64,000 bases of DNA from AWTP1-13 sp963827545. Lineage in GTDB: Bacteria > Pseudomonadota > Alphaproteobacteria > Rhizobiales > Hyphomicrobiaceae. This document shows, one piece after another, positions 19,065 through 27,233 of the stretch; within the stretch, counting starts at the first letter, position 1; each line of letters starts with the position of its first letter. The stretch is taken from contig CAWHBI010000050.1 of assembly GCA_963827545.1 (NCBI GenBank), forward strand, positions 1 to 64,000, in the 5' to 3' direction. Both the position numbers and the translations under genes were made by a program. The notes under the pieces are model-generated. The model made no database searches. It was not told the origin of the DNA and saw only the letters and a program-made list of their open reading frames with translations.

Positions 19065-19565
19065 GTGCAAGGGCCTGCTCTCGCTGGCAGGTTGCGGGCG
19101 GTGCGGCTGGATGACCCCGTCCGCGCCCTTGGCCTGGCAGTCAGCTACCTCATGACCAAGCAGGCATTCGCGCGCCTGCCCTTCGGCCATTGGGCGCGGG
19201 TGCTCGTCGGCCAGATCAACCGGCGGCACTATCTGTTCATCATGCAAGGTGACAAGCCCGTCGGTTTCGCGGGCTGGTCGTTCGCACCCCGTGACAAGGC
19301 CGAGGATTGGCTGCTGGGCCGGCGGGACCTGCCCTATCAGGACAGCTTGGCAGGTGAGATGTTTGTGTTCAACGCCGTGGAGGCAAGCACTCCCGACGTT
19401 CGCCGCTTCCTGATCGATCAGATGCGCCCGTGCTTCCAGGACAAGGAGATGATCTACTACAAGCGCTCGTACAACGATGGCCGCGTGCGCCCCGTGCGGC
19501 TCACTGTCAACCAGTTCGTGAAAGCCCATATCGAACGCAAGGCGCTAGGGGACGGTTCGAACTGA
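19065..19565 (+). CDS. RTX toxin-activating lysine acyltransferase (HlyC family)
   Basis: This 166-residue protein matches the HlyC/ApxC family, which transfers a fatty acyl group from acyl-ACP to internal lysines of RTX proteins before secretion. Recognisable parts are LGLAVSYLMTKQAFARLPFGHW (with the family's N-terminal His), INRRHYLFIMQGDKPVGFAGW, and a C-terminal YYKRSYNDGRVRPVRLTVNQF. The Asp that works with that His in HlyC is not obvious in the stretch GEMFVFNAVEAS. The GTG at 19065 has GAGGGG 8 bases upstream. It sits between two RTX reading frames with duplicated leaders. No HlyB/HlyD-type export genes are in the window. Confidence 0.85.
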   Translation: MQGPALAGRLRAVRLDDPVRALGLAVSYLMTKQAFARLPFGHWARVLVGQINRRHYLFIMQGDKPVGFAGWSFAPRDKAEDWLLGRRDLPYQDSLAGEMFVFNAVEASTPDVRRFLIDQMRPCFQDKEMIYYKRSYNDGRVRPVRLTVNQFVKAHIERKALGDGSN

Positions 19566-19782
19566 GGTTGGCGCGGATCAACGACACCAAGCACGGCTAT
19601 GGTTCTGCAAATGCGACAAAACGGGCCTGTTCGAAGTGACCCGTTAGCGCCAGCCCGTCGAGTTTGTTGCGGAGCCGAGCCTCAAAAATAATCCTGGCCG
19701 ATCTTCGCGCTCTGATTTCGTCTCGCACCGGCGGTTGACGGGAGCACTGGTGCCGATCGAGCACACGCAGAAATTTGATCAT

Positions 19783-19990
19783 TGAAACGCGCCCGCGTCG
19801 CCCGACCGGTGGACGCGGAGTTCGCTGGTGATGTGGCATGTATCGCGGACTCGAAAACCGCGGCAAGCCGGTGGGCCGGGTCGCGCTTGGACTCCTGCCG
19901 GCGCGGCCTAGGCGTCTCGATCCTGCCTGTTGGTTCCTGCCGTCAGCGTTGCACCTTTTTCAGCTCCTGAGGAGAAAGCCGTGGCTCGTA
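19783..19990. repeat. Repeat R5 copy 2: RTX leader region
   Basis: Second copy of the ~200-base leader described at 18702. It carries the GAGGAG ribosome site and GTG start of the RTX gene at 19981. Confidence 0.85.
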
Positions 19991-21265
19991 TAGAAGGCAC
20001 CGATAGATCAGAGGACATCATTGGGACGGATGAATGGGATTACATTCAAGCGTATGAAGGTGACGACGAGATTGATGGCCGCGCGGGTGACGATATCATT
20101 GCCGCGGGTTACGGTGACGACGTCGTTTATGGTGGCGCGGGTCACGATACCATTTGGGGGTATTACGGTGACGACCTCATTTATGGTGGCGCGGATAATG
20201 ATCGGATCTATGGCGGCCCGGGAGCCGATATCATCTTTGGCGAGGATGGAAACGACACCCTGGACTATCGCTTCGGGGAAACAGAAGGGGTCCGCGTTGC
20301 CCTCGACGACAACGGGAGTGGCATCGGGCGCGGCGGCGATGCTGAATACGACCAATACTTCGGCATGGAGAACATCGTGGGTTCGACGTTCGGCGATACC
20401 CTGAGCGGAAATGCTTCGGCCAACACGATCGAAGGCTGGCATGGGCACGACGTCATCAGCGGTGGTGGCGGTGCCGACCGCCTGATTGGTGGAGTAGGCG
20501 ACGACCTAATCTTCGGTCACAGCTTTTCCGACGGGCCCGGCGATGGCGGGGATGACTTGGATGGGGGTATCGGCAATGACACCCTGTATGGCAATGCCGG
20601 CCACGATAGACTGTGGGGTGGTGATGACTTCGATCAACTGTCCGGTGGCGATGGCGACGACATACTCAATGGCGGCAGCGGAGCGGACGTCATCGTCGGC
20701 GGAGCTGGAAGCGATATCCTGAGCTATCTCGAACTCGACGCAAGGGGTCAGCATCGGGCTCGACGACAACGGCAATGGCACCGGGCACGGCGGCCATGCT
20801 GAAGGCGACCAATACTTCGGCATCGAGAGGGTCGACGGTTCCTTCTCTTCCAACGATAGCCTGACCGGAAATGCCTCGGGCAACATCCTTGCGGGCTTCG
20901 GCGGAGACGATACCCTCAAGGGCGGTGGCGGTTCCGACGACCTGAGGGGTGGCGACGGCAACGACGACCTGTACGGTCAAAGCATCATCAGCGAGACGGG
21001 GGATAGCGGCGATTTCCTGAGCGGCGGTGCTGGCGACGACGATCTCTTCGGTCAGGCCGGCGACGACTGGCTCAACGGCGGCGAGGGCCGCGACCGGCTC
21101 GACGGCGGGACGGGCTTTGATTCAGCAACGTTCGCGGGTGTCAGAGCGAGCTACAGCGTTATGAACCAGGGGGGTGGGGCCTGGATGGTCACACATATCC
21201 CTACGCACGAGACCGACACGCTCAGCAGTATTGAACGTCTCGTCTTCGACGACTTCATCATTTGA
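19981..21265 (+). CDS. RTX calcium-binding repeat protein, one frameshift
   Basis: This ~427-residue protein is built almost entirely of GGxGxDxUx nonapeptides, e.g. YGGAGHDTIWGYYGDDLIYGG and GGGGSDDLRGGDGNDDLYG. They form calcium-binding beta-rolls in proteins secreted by type I systems. Two ~60-residue non-repeat segments (GVRVALDDNGSG...YDQYFGMENI and VSIGLDDNGNG...GDQYFGIERV) divide the repeats. The C-terminus (DTLSSIERLVFDDFII) resembles type I secretion ends. Near 20744-20747 an extra G in a run of four breaks the frame; removing it restores the second half. There is no hydrophobic pore-forming domain, so it is not a classical haemolysin. The start GTG 19981 has GAGGAG upstream. Confidence 0.87.
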
Positions 21266-21465
21266 TGTGGCAAGTGCGACGTCGATGGCGACCAGGTGGC
21301 CGCCTTCCCGCTGCAAATCTTCACCAGCCCCGGGCGGTTCCGACATCTGGAACCTCCCCAGCTGGGACTTCTCCTCTGAGTTTTGATGGGCTTGAAGCGA
21401 TGCGGCGTGCCATAGCCTTCGTACGCGCCAGCGGTCTGCTGGCCTGACACCTGTCGTTTCCGCCG

Positions 21466-21562
21466 GCCGGCAGGGCCCCGCTTTTCGATCCTGGCTGCTG
21501 GCCCTGCACGATGCCGTTTTCCCCATCCGATACGCCGCGCCACGCTACCCGATGCGACCCGC
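21466..21562. repeat. Repeat R4 copy 2: rsmB start-region fragment
   Basis: A displaced copy of the rsmB start. Read on the minus strand it encodes MQGQQPGSKSGALPAG, like rsmB, and then diverges. The DNA upstream of the start codon is also copied. Confidence 0.75.
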
Positions 21563-21686
21563 TAGATGTGAACTTTCAGGAGGTTGTCCATTCGGTCCGG
21601 ACCGGGAACGCTGATGTCGCCAAAACCTCAGGGATGGGGGCGCCGCATAGCCTCGTCGCGCCGTCGTATCGTCTCCTGCTCAGCAT

Positions 21687-21776
21687 CGTAGGTTGGGTTA
21701 GCGCGAAGCGCGTAACCCAACATAGGGTCGTGCCCGGAGATGTTGGGTTACGGCCCTCGGCCTAACCCAACCTACG
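21687..21776. repeat. Palindromic repeat R3, copy 1
   Basis: About 90 bases with inverted ends (CGTAGGTTGGGTTAGCGCG and CCTAACCCAACCTACG) and an inner inverted pair (GTAACCCAACAT, ATGTTGGGTTAC). It can fold into a long double hairpin. Near-identical to 21935 and 23523. Confidence 0.9.
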
Positions 21777-21778
21777 CT

Positions 21779-21895
21779 TGGCCCTACGACCTCACCAAAC
21801 AGGTCGCCAAGAGAAAGAAGTGGACGTTGGACGAGATACGCCAGCGACAGGCGAAGATGGCAAAGCTAGCTGTTGCAACGTGGCCAATCGAATGA
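21779..21895 (+). pseudogene. 3' remnant of a DUF262/DUF1524 (GmrSD-type) restriction gene
   Basis: An open frame of 38 residues without a start ends in KKWTLDEIRQRQAKMAKLAV and then ATWPIE before TGA. This W-T-x-x-x-I-x-x-R-Q...A-x-x-x-W-P ending is typical of the C-terminus of DUF1524 HNH proteins of type IV restriction enzymes, recalled from the family. The rest of the gene is gone. The remnant is squeezed between two R3 palindromes. Confidence 0.5.
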
Positions 21896-21934
21896 ACATG
21901 GAAGTCAGCGCCGACGAACTAAGATTAGCAGCAT

Positions 21935-22024
21935 CGTAGGTTGGGTTAGCGCGAAGCGCGTAACCCAACATAGGGTCGTGCCCCGAGATGTTGGGTTACG
22001 GCCTTCGGCCTAACCCAACCTACG
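21935..22024. repeat. Palindromic repeat R3, copy 2
   Basis: Near-identical to the copy at 21687, with the same flanking GCATCGTAGG. Its right end abuts the thermonuclease remnant. Confidence 0.9.
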
Positions 22025-22046
22025 CCTGGGGGATCGGCATGGGACG

Positions 22047-22328
22047 CTATTGCTGGCGTCTTCGCCAATCCTGTGGCCGCTCGAACGAACCGCGCCAGAT
22101 GCCGCCCTTCTCGGCGCGGGCTTCCGCCTCGGCGGCCCCATAGCCGCCCCTCATGAAGTCCACGGCATAGCCCGCACGCACCATGGCCGCGAGGCTGTCG
22201 GGAACTGGGCCAGCAGAACAGGTTGCCAGCGTCCGGCTGTATTGGTCCTTTGACTTGGCGACGCAGTCGACTGTGCGGCGGGAAACGAGCCCGCGTAAGT
22301 GTGCGTGCGCCTCGCGCCCGCACGCCAC
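22047..22328 (-). pseudogene. Thermonuclease (SNase-like) gene, N-terminus missing
   Basis: The C-terminal half of a staphylococcal-nuclease-type protein is clear: CGREAHAHLRGLVSRRTVDC, AKSKDQYSRTLATC, AAMVRAGYAVDFMRGGYGAAEAEARA and GIWRGSFERPQDWRRR. The conserved first half with the metal- and DNA-binding residues (VVDGDTL, RLxGIDAPE) is absent. A stop lies just upstream in frame, so the copy is truncated at its 5' end. It could still be translated from an internal start but should lack activity. Confidence 0.75.
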
Positions 22329-22738
22329 CGCACCTCAACCTGACGCGACGCCTCTCGATCCTGTCAGGTTGTTATCAGATTCACCCTCAGTGTTGCGCGA
22401 AAGTGACAGCTTTCGCCATCGCTTGCTGATACACTGCTTCTATTGAGATCAAGAGATGATTGGGTGCGGGAACAGTTCATTTTGGGTGTGGTGGGGGAGC
22501 AGGCTAGGACATGGCGTTTCTGCTCCCTCATATTCTGGTAGTACCTTTGTCGATGGTCTCGATGCTTTGTTGGTCTAACGCAAACTGGAGGAGCTGGGTA
22601 TTGGGGTCGGCTCTTCCATTTCCTGTTGAATACTATCGGTGAACTTCTGATGGACCCTGTCTAGCCGAGCGACACGGCGGCAGGAGCTGAACGTCAGGCT
22701 CGTGGCGTTGGAGATTCCAAAACGAGAGGTGCGGGAAA
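22329..22738. other. Intergenic stretch, nothing recognised
   Basis: No open frame of quality, no repeat and no clear hairpin. Base composition is more AT-rich than the surroundings. Confidence 0.4.
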
Positions 22739-22996
22739 ATGAAGGCGTTTTTATTTGCCCTTTCTGTTGGTTGCTTGGTCGCCGCGTGCGGCACGGTAGA
22801 AGGCGGGCCCCGGCAGCCAACCTATCAACAAGGCGTGCGTGCATCGGTGTGGGCAAAGACCGACTCCCAGCCCACGGGCTACCAAATCCGCGGCTGCGCT
22901 AACCATGTCATGGACGGATCGAGGGTGCGCCAGATCTGCGGTCCCGACCCTGAACTAGCGGAGGATCGTCAGAGGCACGGCGGCACTTCTGAGTAA
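22739..22996 (+). CDS. Small predicted lipoprotein
   Basis: This 85-residue protein begins MKAFLFALSVGCLVAACGTVEGG. The signal and lipobox LVAAC predict a lipid-anchored periplasmic protein. The mature part has two more cysteines (IRGCANHVMDGSRVRQICGP) and no recognised domain. GAGAGG and GGGAAA precede the ATG. Monocistronic. Function unknown. Confidence 0.65.
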   Translation: MKAFLFALSVGCLVAACGTVEGGPRQPTYQQGVRASVWAKTDSQPTGYQIRGCANHVMDGSRVRQICGPDPELAEDRQRHGGTSE

Positions 22997-23522
22997 GTGG
23001 GCCTGCAGAATGCTGGCACGGCTACTATCTCGCCAGGGGAAACTCTTACCTGGGAAAGCAACGAGAGGAGGAGCCGTGCCGGGTGTCGCCGCGTGTACCT
23101 TCCCGACATTGAAAAAAAACGGTGACGCTGGACGCCCACGCCTCATGCAGCTCGATGACAGCGATGCTTCTCGTGCCACTTGGGGCCGGGACCGCGCATG
23201 TAGTGCAACTCAGGGCGGTAGGTATCGAGGATCGCGATCTTTAGGCTCCGCCAACACTCGATTACGAATGCGCCGCACACGATTGAAATCTTGGTGGTCA
23301 TGATCTGTGGTCCGCTCAGGCTGGCTACGCCTGGCAACTGACCACGTCTCTGTCAGCTGAGTTTGTCGCTCGAGCAAGAAGATGTAATGTCATGTATTGA
23401 TTGTCCGCATGCCTACGAAATCCTACTCCTCGCACCACATTCTTGATCAACTTTGTTAACCCTTGCGCAACGAAACAGCTGCGCCATCTCCGCTGACTTA
23501 CGCCCCGGGGGTTGCGCAGCAT
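22997..23522. other. Intergenic stretch without a supported gene
   Basis: A minus-strand frame of about 52 residues (23143-23301) is possible but lacks a good ribosome site and any recognised feature. The segment ends at an R3 palindrome. Confidence 0.35.
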
Positions 23523-23612
23523 CGTAGGTTAGGTTAGCGCGAAGCGCGTAACCCAACATAGGGTCGTGCCCCGAGATGTTGGGTTACGGCCTTCGGCCTA
23601 ACCCAACCTACG
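23523..23612. repeat. Palindromic repeat R3, copy 3
   Basis: Third near-identical copy of the 90-base palindrome. It is followed directly by R4 copy 3. Confidence 0.9.
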
Positions 23613-23690
23613 CTTGGCCCTGCACGATGCCGTTTTCCCAATCCGATACGCCGGCCACGTCTACCCGATGCGACCCGCAGCGCCAGCTCG
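23612..23690. repeat. Repeat R4 copy 3: rsmB upstream-region fragment
   Basis: Shares GTTTTCCCAATCCGATACGCC and CTACCCGATGCGACCCGCAG with the region upstream of rsmB. It includes only the first few rsmB codons. Confidence 0.7.
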
Positions 23691-23887
23691 TCAAGTTGCT
23701 GCGCAGCTGCACAGGTTGCAATGCCGAAGGATGACCATCGAGCAGGACACAGCTGCGGTGTTTCACTTGATCGGGGGTTATGGAGATTGGCCTGCGAGAC
23801 CTTGGGTACGCTCTACCCCATCGCCATGGATGAGATGGCACCGTGCTACGGTGGGCAGATCGCTAAAGCGATTTGCACAGCCGATCG

Positions 23888-24901
23888 TCATCTTCGGATT
23901 GCAACCTTTCCGCGCCTGACACGTTTGAGCGTCTGGGAGGGTAGTTCCCCAAAAGCAATACGGTAGCGATCAGCGAACGCACCCACATTCACAAAGCCAC
24001 ACTCAAGCGCGACTGCGGTTACGGTCATTCCGTCGATTGCCAAGGTCAGCCGCGCCCGAGCAAGCTCCAGACGCCGCCCGAATAAGTAGTCCGAAAGAGT
24101 GCACCCGACTTGCTTGCGAAAGCTTACTTGCAAGGCGCGCAGGCTCACCCCGAGACGATTGGCCAAGTCTCCCAGGCGAATGGGTTCAGCGGCGTGAGCC
24201 TCAATGATTTGTCGTGCTTCTTCAACAGTACCCCCGCCGACCCACCTTTGCGGCAGTCCCATTTCCTCTCGGAGCCGGGGTAGGACGGCGGCGGCAGCAA
24301 GGTTCACCAGAAGTTCACTATTGCTTACGCAGACAAGTTGCCCGAGCCCCATGGTGTCGAGCCGTTCCACCTCGCTGAACAACGTGCCAACAGTCCTGAA
24401 AAGCGAGGCTCCCACCGGGGACCGCAAATCGATTGAAGGCTCGATGTCACCGATTCCGGACAGCTTTCCCACGAGAGTTCGCGCGCTCGAAAACAAGTCG
24501 TGCTTGGGAATCTGCACGTGGAAACCAACGGAGTTGGCATGGACGCGCCGACCAACGACCTCGTTGAGGTACGCTGCGCCGGATGTGCCTGCCAGTGCGA
24601 CCGTCCCGCTTCGCCCTGAAATGATCTCCGCGCCGCCCCGGGCAGGAAGGATCACCCTCAGCACATCGCTGGGTCCTGCATCACCCGTGCACTGATACCC
24701 GCTTGTGTGGGTGCGCAGAAGCCTCAAGCCGCCAAGGTGGAATTTGGAGCACTCGATGCGGATATCGTCGTCGCTGTCGAACCTGATGTTGGTGGCGTTA
24801 GGAAAGATTGTGCTGAGCGCATCGTGCACCGCCGCACGACCGGTTGCCTGCCAATGAGTAGCGATGCTGTGCGGCTTGGCAGGCGTCCGGTGCATCCTCA
24901 T
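23888..24901 (-). CDS. AraC family transcriptional regulator
   Basis: This ~337-residue protein has a C-terminal double helix-turn-helix (residues ~235-335). The motifs are IRLGDLANRLGVSLRALQVSFRKQVG, then LARARLTL and VTAVALECGFVNVGAFADRYRIAFGELP. The N-terminal ~220 residues resemble the AraC_binding_2 ligand domain (LPARGGAEIISGRSG, YLNEVVGRRVHANSVGFHVQIP). The start is placed at ATG 24901, which has AGGAAGG about 8 bases upstream; a longer reading to 25030 looks spurious. The gene is divergent from the protease gene and its target is unknown. Confidence 0.87.
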   Translation of the reverse strand: MRMHRTPAKPHSIATHWQATGRAAVHDALSTIFPNATNIRFDSDDDIRIECSKFHLGGLRLLRTHTSGYQCTGDAGPSDVLRVILPARGGAEIISGRSGTVALAGTSGAAYLNEVVGRRVHANSVGFHVQIPKHDLFSSARTLVGKLSGIGDIEPSIDLRSPVGASLFRTVGTLFSEVERLDTMGLGQLVCVSNSELLVNLAAAAVLPRLREEMGLPQRWVGGGTVEEARQIIEAHAAEPIRLGDLANRLGVSLRALQVSFRKQVGCTLSDYLFGRRLELARARLTLAIDGMTVTAVALECGFVNVGAFADRYRIAFGELPSQTLKRVRRGKVAIRR

Positions 24902-25034
24902 AGTGCGCCCTTCCTCGCCGTTCGAACTGACCGTTCGCGGATCGAATATACGGAGTTGGCGACGCGGGCAAGATGCATCCGCACAACCTCGTTCAACCGC
25001 CCCTAGGAGGTACGCACTCGCGTCAGCCAACCCG

Positions 25035-25145
25035 TTAGTCGCGGCTGTATCCCATCATTTTGCAGGCCCGTGACACGCTGCCGAGCTGCTTGGCCAGCTC
25101 CAGCAGCCCGACCTTGGCTTTGATGACTTTCTGCTCTTGCGTCAT
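25035..25145 (-). mobile_element. IS481-type transposase, 5' fragment
   Basis: Reading the minus strand from ATG 25145, the product MTQEQKVIKAKVGLLELAKQ followed by LGSVSRACKMMGYSRD matches the N-terminal helix-turn-helix of IS481 family transposases. A stop follows directly after YSRD, so only 36 residues remain. The DDE catalytic core is absent. Confidence 0.75.
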
Positions 25146-25408
25146 GGTGGGTCTTTCCATCGTTCGCGCCGCCGGTCGTAAGGTAGAACGGCGGCGCTTC
25201 CTCGCTTCCCTGCTTCGGATCGTGGCCGACGAGGTGCTCGCTGGCTCAGTCTCGCTTTCCGCCCCTCCACCAGGGAAATATTCGGCCCTCCTGCTGCACC
25301 TTGATCACAGTTTCGCCTGCCCTTCCCGGATAACCTTGCTTGCCATCGGACGGGATCGTCTCGTCCGCCGGCACACGAATTTGCGAGCCGCAATCGGGGG
25401 GTGGCGCT

Positions 25409-26140
25409 ATGCGCCAGTGCTTGTTTTCCATCATTATCCTGGCTGGGACATGCTCAGGTATCGAGGCATCGTGCATCGATCCCTCGAGGCTGGTCCGCTC
25501 CACCGTCAACATCACACGGGATTTCAGCGAGGAAGAGCGGCGGGCGGAGCCCGGCGTGCTCGGTATTCGCGGAACCGGCTGGTTCCTCTCCCCCCGCTTG
25601 ATCGTAACCGCGGCGCATGTTGCCGAGGCCATGCATCTTGCGGCGCAGGACTGGAAGGAGATCGACATCAAGGAGCGGGACAACAAGGGGTCGATTGCCG
25701 CTCGCATCATGCGTGTTGCAGGCTCCGGCTCCGAGAAAATCGCGGTACTTGAATTGAAGGCGTCGTTTCCCGGCGCGACCGTCCTTCAAAACAGGATGGG
25801 GCCGCTCATTCCGGAAGAGCGCCTTGTCAGTCTCGCCTATCCCAAGAGCGAGCTGCGTTTTGCGGGCGGCCGCTTCGTGCGCTACGGAGATGATGCCAGC
25901 TTCGCCGGCATGGCGCTCCTCGAAATGCACGACGGCAACGACCGCCTCGTGCTCGATCATGGCGCCTCGGGGGCACCCGTGCTCGATTGCGAGGGCCGCG
26001 TGGTAGCTGTCGTCAGCACGATCATCACGCAGACCATCAACTTTCTATCCAACGCTGTGCGCGTGTCGACAGCTTGGCAGACGCCCAACGTCGTTTCGAT
26101 ACCCATTGACGTGCTGAAGGATTTTTCCTGGTCGGAGTGA
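25409..26140 (+). CDS. Exported trypsin-like serine protease homologue, catalytic Asp apparently replaced
   Basis: A signal peptide (MRQCLFSIIILAGTCSGIEA) precedes a ~220-residue S1-type protease fold. The His motif is GWFLSPRLIVTAAHVAEAM. The Ser motif is LDHGASGAPVLDCEGRVVAVVS, with GxSGxP intact. Where the family has Asp (pattern D-I-A-L-L), this protein reads GSEKIAVLELK, so the triad looks incomplete. ATG 25409 has a G-rich stretch (GGGGGGTGG) upstream; a longer reading from 25340 would bury the signal. Probably periplasmic. It could be a weak or inactive protease used for binding. Confidence 0.8.
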   Translation: MRQCLFSIIILAGTCSGIEASCIDPSRLVRSTVNITRDFSEEERRAEPGVLGIRGTGWFLSPRLIVTAAHVAEAMHLAAQDWKEIDIKERDNKGSIAARIMRVAGSGSEKIAVLELKASFPGATVLQNRMGPLIPEERLVSLAYPKSELRFAGGRFVRYGDDASFAGMALLEMHDGNDRLVLDHGASGAPVLDCEGRVVAVVSTIITQTINFLSNAVRVSTAWQTPNVVSIPIDVLKDFSWSE

Positions 26141-26365
26141 CCGGCAAAAAACAATCGCCCCTGCGAACGTCCGCGCCCTGCCTGAGGCTGAGCGCCATGT
26201 GATCGTTCAGGGTTGCCGCTCCTCGTTTTCAGGGTTGGCCCGGAGCGCATTCTCCGTCTCCGGAGCTTACAACATTTCCCGCATCGCTGACGCCGCCATC
26301 CTCGTCGGGGCGCTGAACGCGAGCGCTCGCTCATGCTCGCGCATTCACGGTGGGGGAAACATCCA

Positions 26366-26641
26366 ATGAGTATCTATTTTTGCTTGGTGGCCGTCGGTAC
26401 TTCCATTCAATTCCTTGGCCCTGTTCAGGCTGCAGAGCCCGACGGGCTACTGTTTGTCCAGGCCCAAGTGCACCAAGCACAGGTCCTGAAAGGCGGAAGG
26501 ACTGGCGCCAAGGGGGCGTCTCCGATGAGCAGATGTCTGGCGACGTGGGACCGCACGAGCCAGATGTCGAAGCAAGAATGGAGGCAAACATGCAAGCGCG
26601 TGGTGAAAGAGAACCCCGGACTTTATAGCAAGCCATTCTGA
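26366..26641 (+). CDS. Small exported hypothetical protein
   Basis: This ~91-residue protein begins MSIYFCLVAVGTSIQFLGPVQA, a signal peptide. The C-terminal half (SRCLATWDRTSQMSKQEWRQ, TCKRVVKENPGLY) has two cysteines and resembles small periplasmic proteins that I recall from Rhizobiales. GGGGGAAA precedes the ATG at 26366, which favours it over the upstream in-frame start at 26333. Function unknown. Confidence 0.6.
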   Translation: MSIYFCLVAVGTSIQFLGPVQAAEPDGLLFVQAQVHQAQVLKGGRTGAKGASPMSRCLATWDRTSQMSKQEWRQTCKRVVKENPGLYSKPF

Positions 26642-26769
26642 GCGTGCCGACGCCGTCCTGGCGTAAGGCCGGCAGGGGGCAGGCAGTAGACCGCATCGAC
26701 GCCCTTACGACATGCGGAGCACATCAGAGCTCGCTCGCATCCGCGCCGCGAGCTCCATGCCTGTGGGGC

Positions 26770-26964
26770 CTAGGGCCGGCCCTGGCACTGTATCCGGCAC
26801 TGCTGTCTAGACCACTGCCTGACATATCTGCAGTTGTTGTAGCAGCTGCCGCCTACTTGCGCGTATGCGCCGTAGCCCATTGCACTCTGAAGCAATGGCT
26901 CGCCGATTGACATGAAGCCGGTGACAGCAGCAACCGCAGCGAGCATTGCAAGCGTCGTTTTCAT
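26770..26964 (-). CDS. Small exported Cys-rich protein
   Basis: A 64-residue product begins with a signal peptide (MKTTLAMLAAVAAVTGFMS) and ends with four cysteines in CYNNCRYVRQWSRQQCRIQC. Spacing C-x3-C...C-x3-C suggests a disulphide hairpin or metal site. AGGAG lies 8 bases upstream of ATG 26964; the longer reading to 27069 is unlikely. Function unknown. Confidence 0.6.
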   Translation of the reverse strand: MKTTLAMLAAVAAVTGFMSIGEPLLQSAMGYGAYAQVGGSCYNNCRYVRQWSRQQCRIQCQGRP

Positions 26965-27198
26965 TGCCAGTGCTCCTTCATCTGAAGCTTGCAGTGGAGG
27001 GGTTACGCTAGGGCGCACAAGCCCCTCTGGGATATCCAGGCGAACCGGCAGCCACGAGCGGGAAAACACCGAGGAAGGCGGCGTGCGGGTCGGCGCGATG
27101 CCTCTTCGTGTGCGGGACGTCCGCTCAGGCGCGCGTTTTGAAGACGGCGCCGTTCAACCCCGACCGAGGCAAACCTGACTACGCAGGGAGCATATGCT

Positions 27199-27212
27199 AG
27201 AATAATCATTCT
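27199..27212. promoter_or_regulatory. Palindromic candidate operator upstream of persulfide dioxygenase
   Basis: The perfect inverted repeat AGAAT-AATC-ATTCT lies in an AT-rich island 21 bases before the start codon of the persulfide dioxygenase gene. Sulfide or persulfide sensors of the BigR/SqrR (ArsR-type) family bind AT-rich palindromes before such genes. The link is by analogy only; no such regulator is in the window. Confidence 0.45.
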
Positions 27213-27233
27213 CACGATCCCGTGGAGGCCGCC

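Noticed and set aside
23143..23301. 52-residue minus-strand frame
   Set aside because: Weak start and no recognised feature; cannot be separated from chance.
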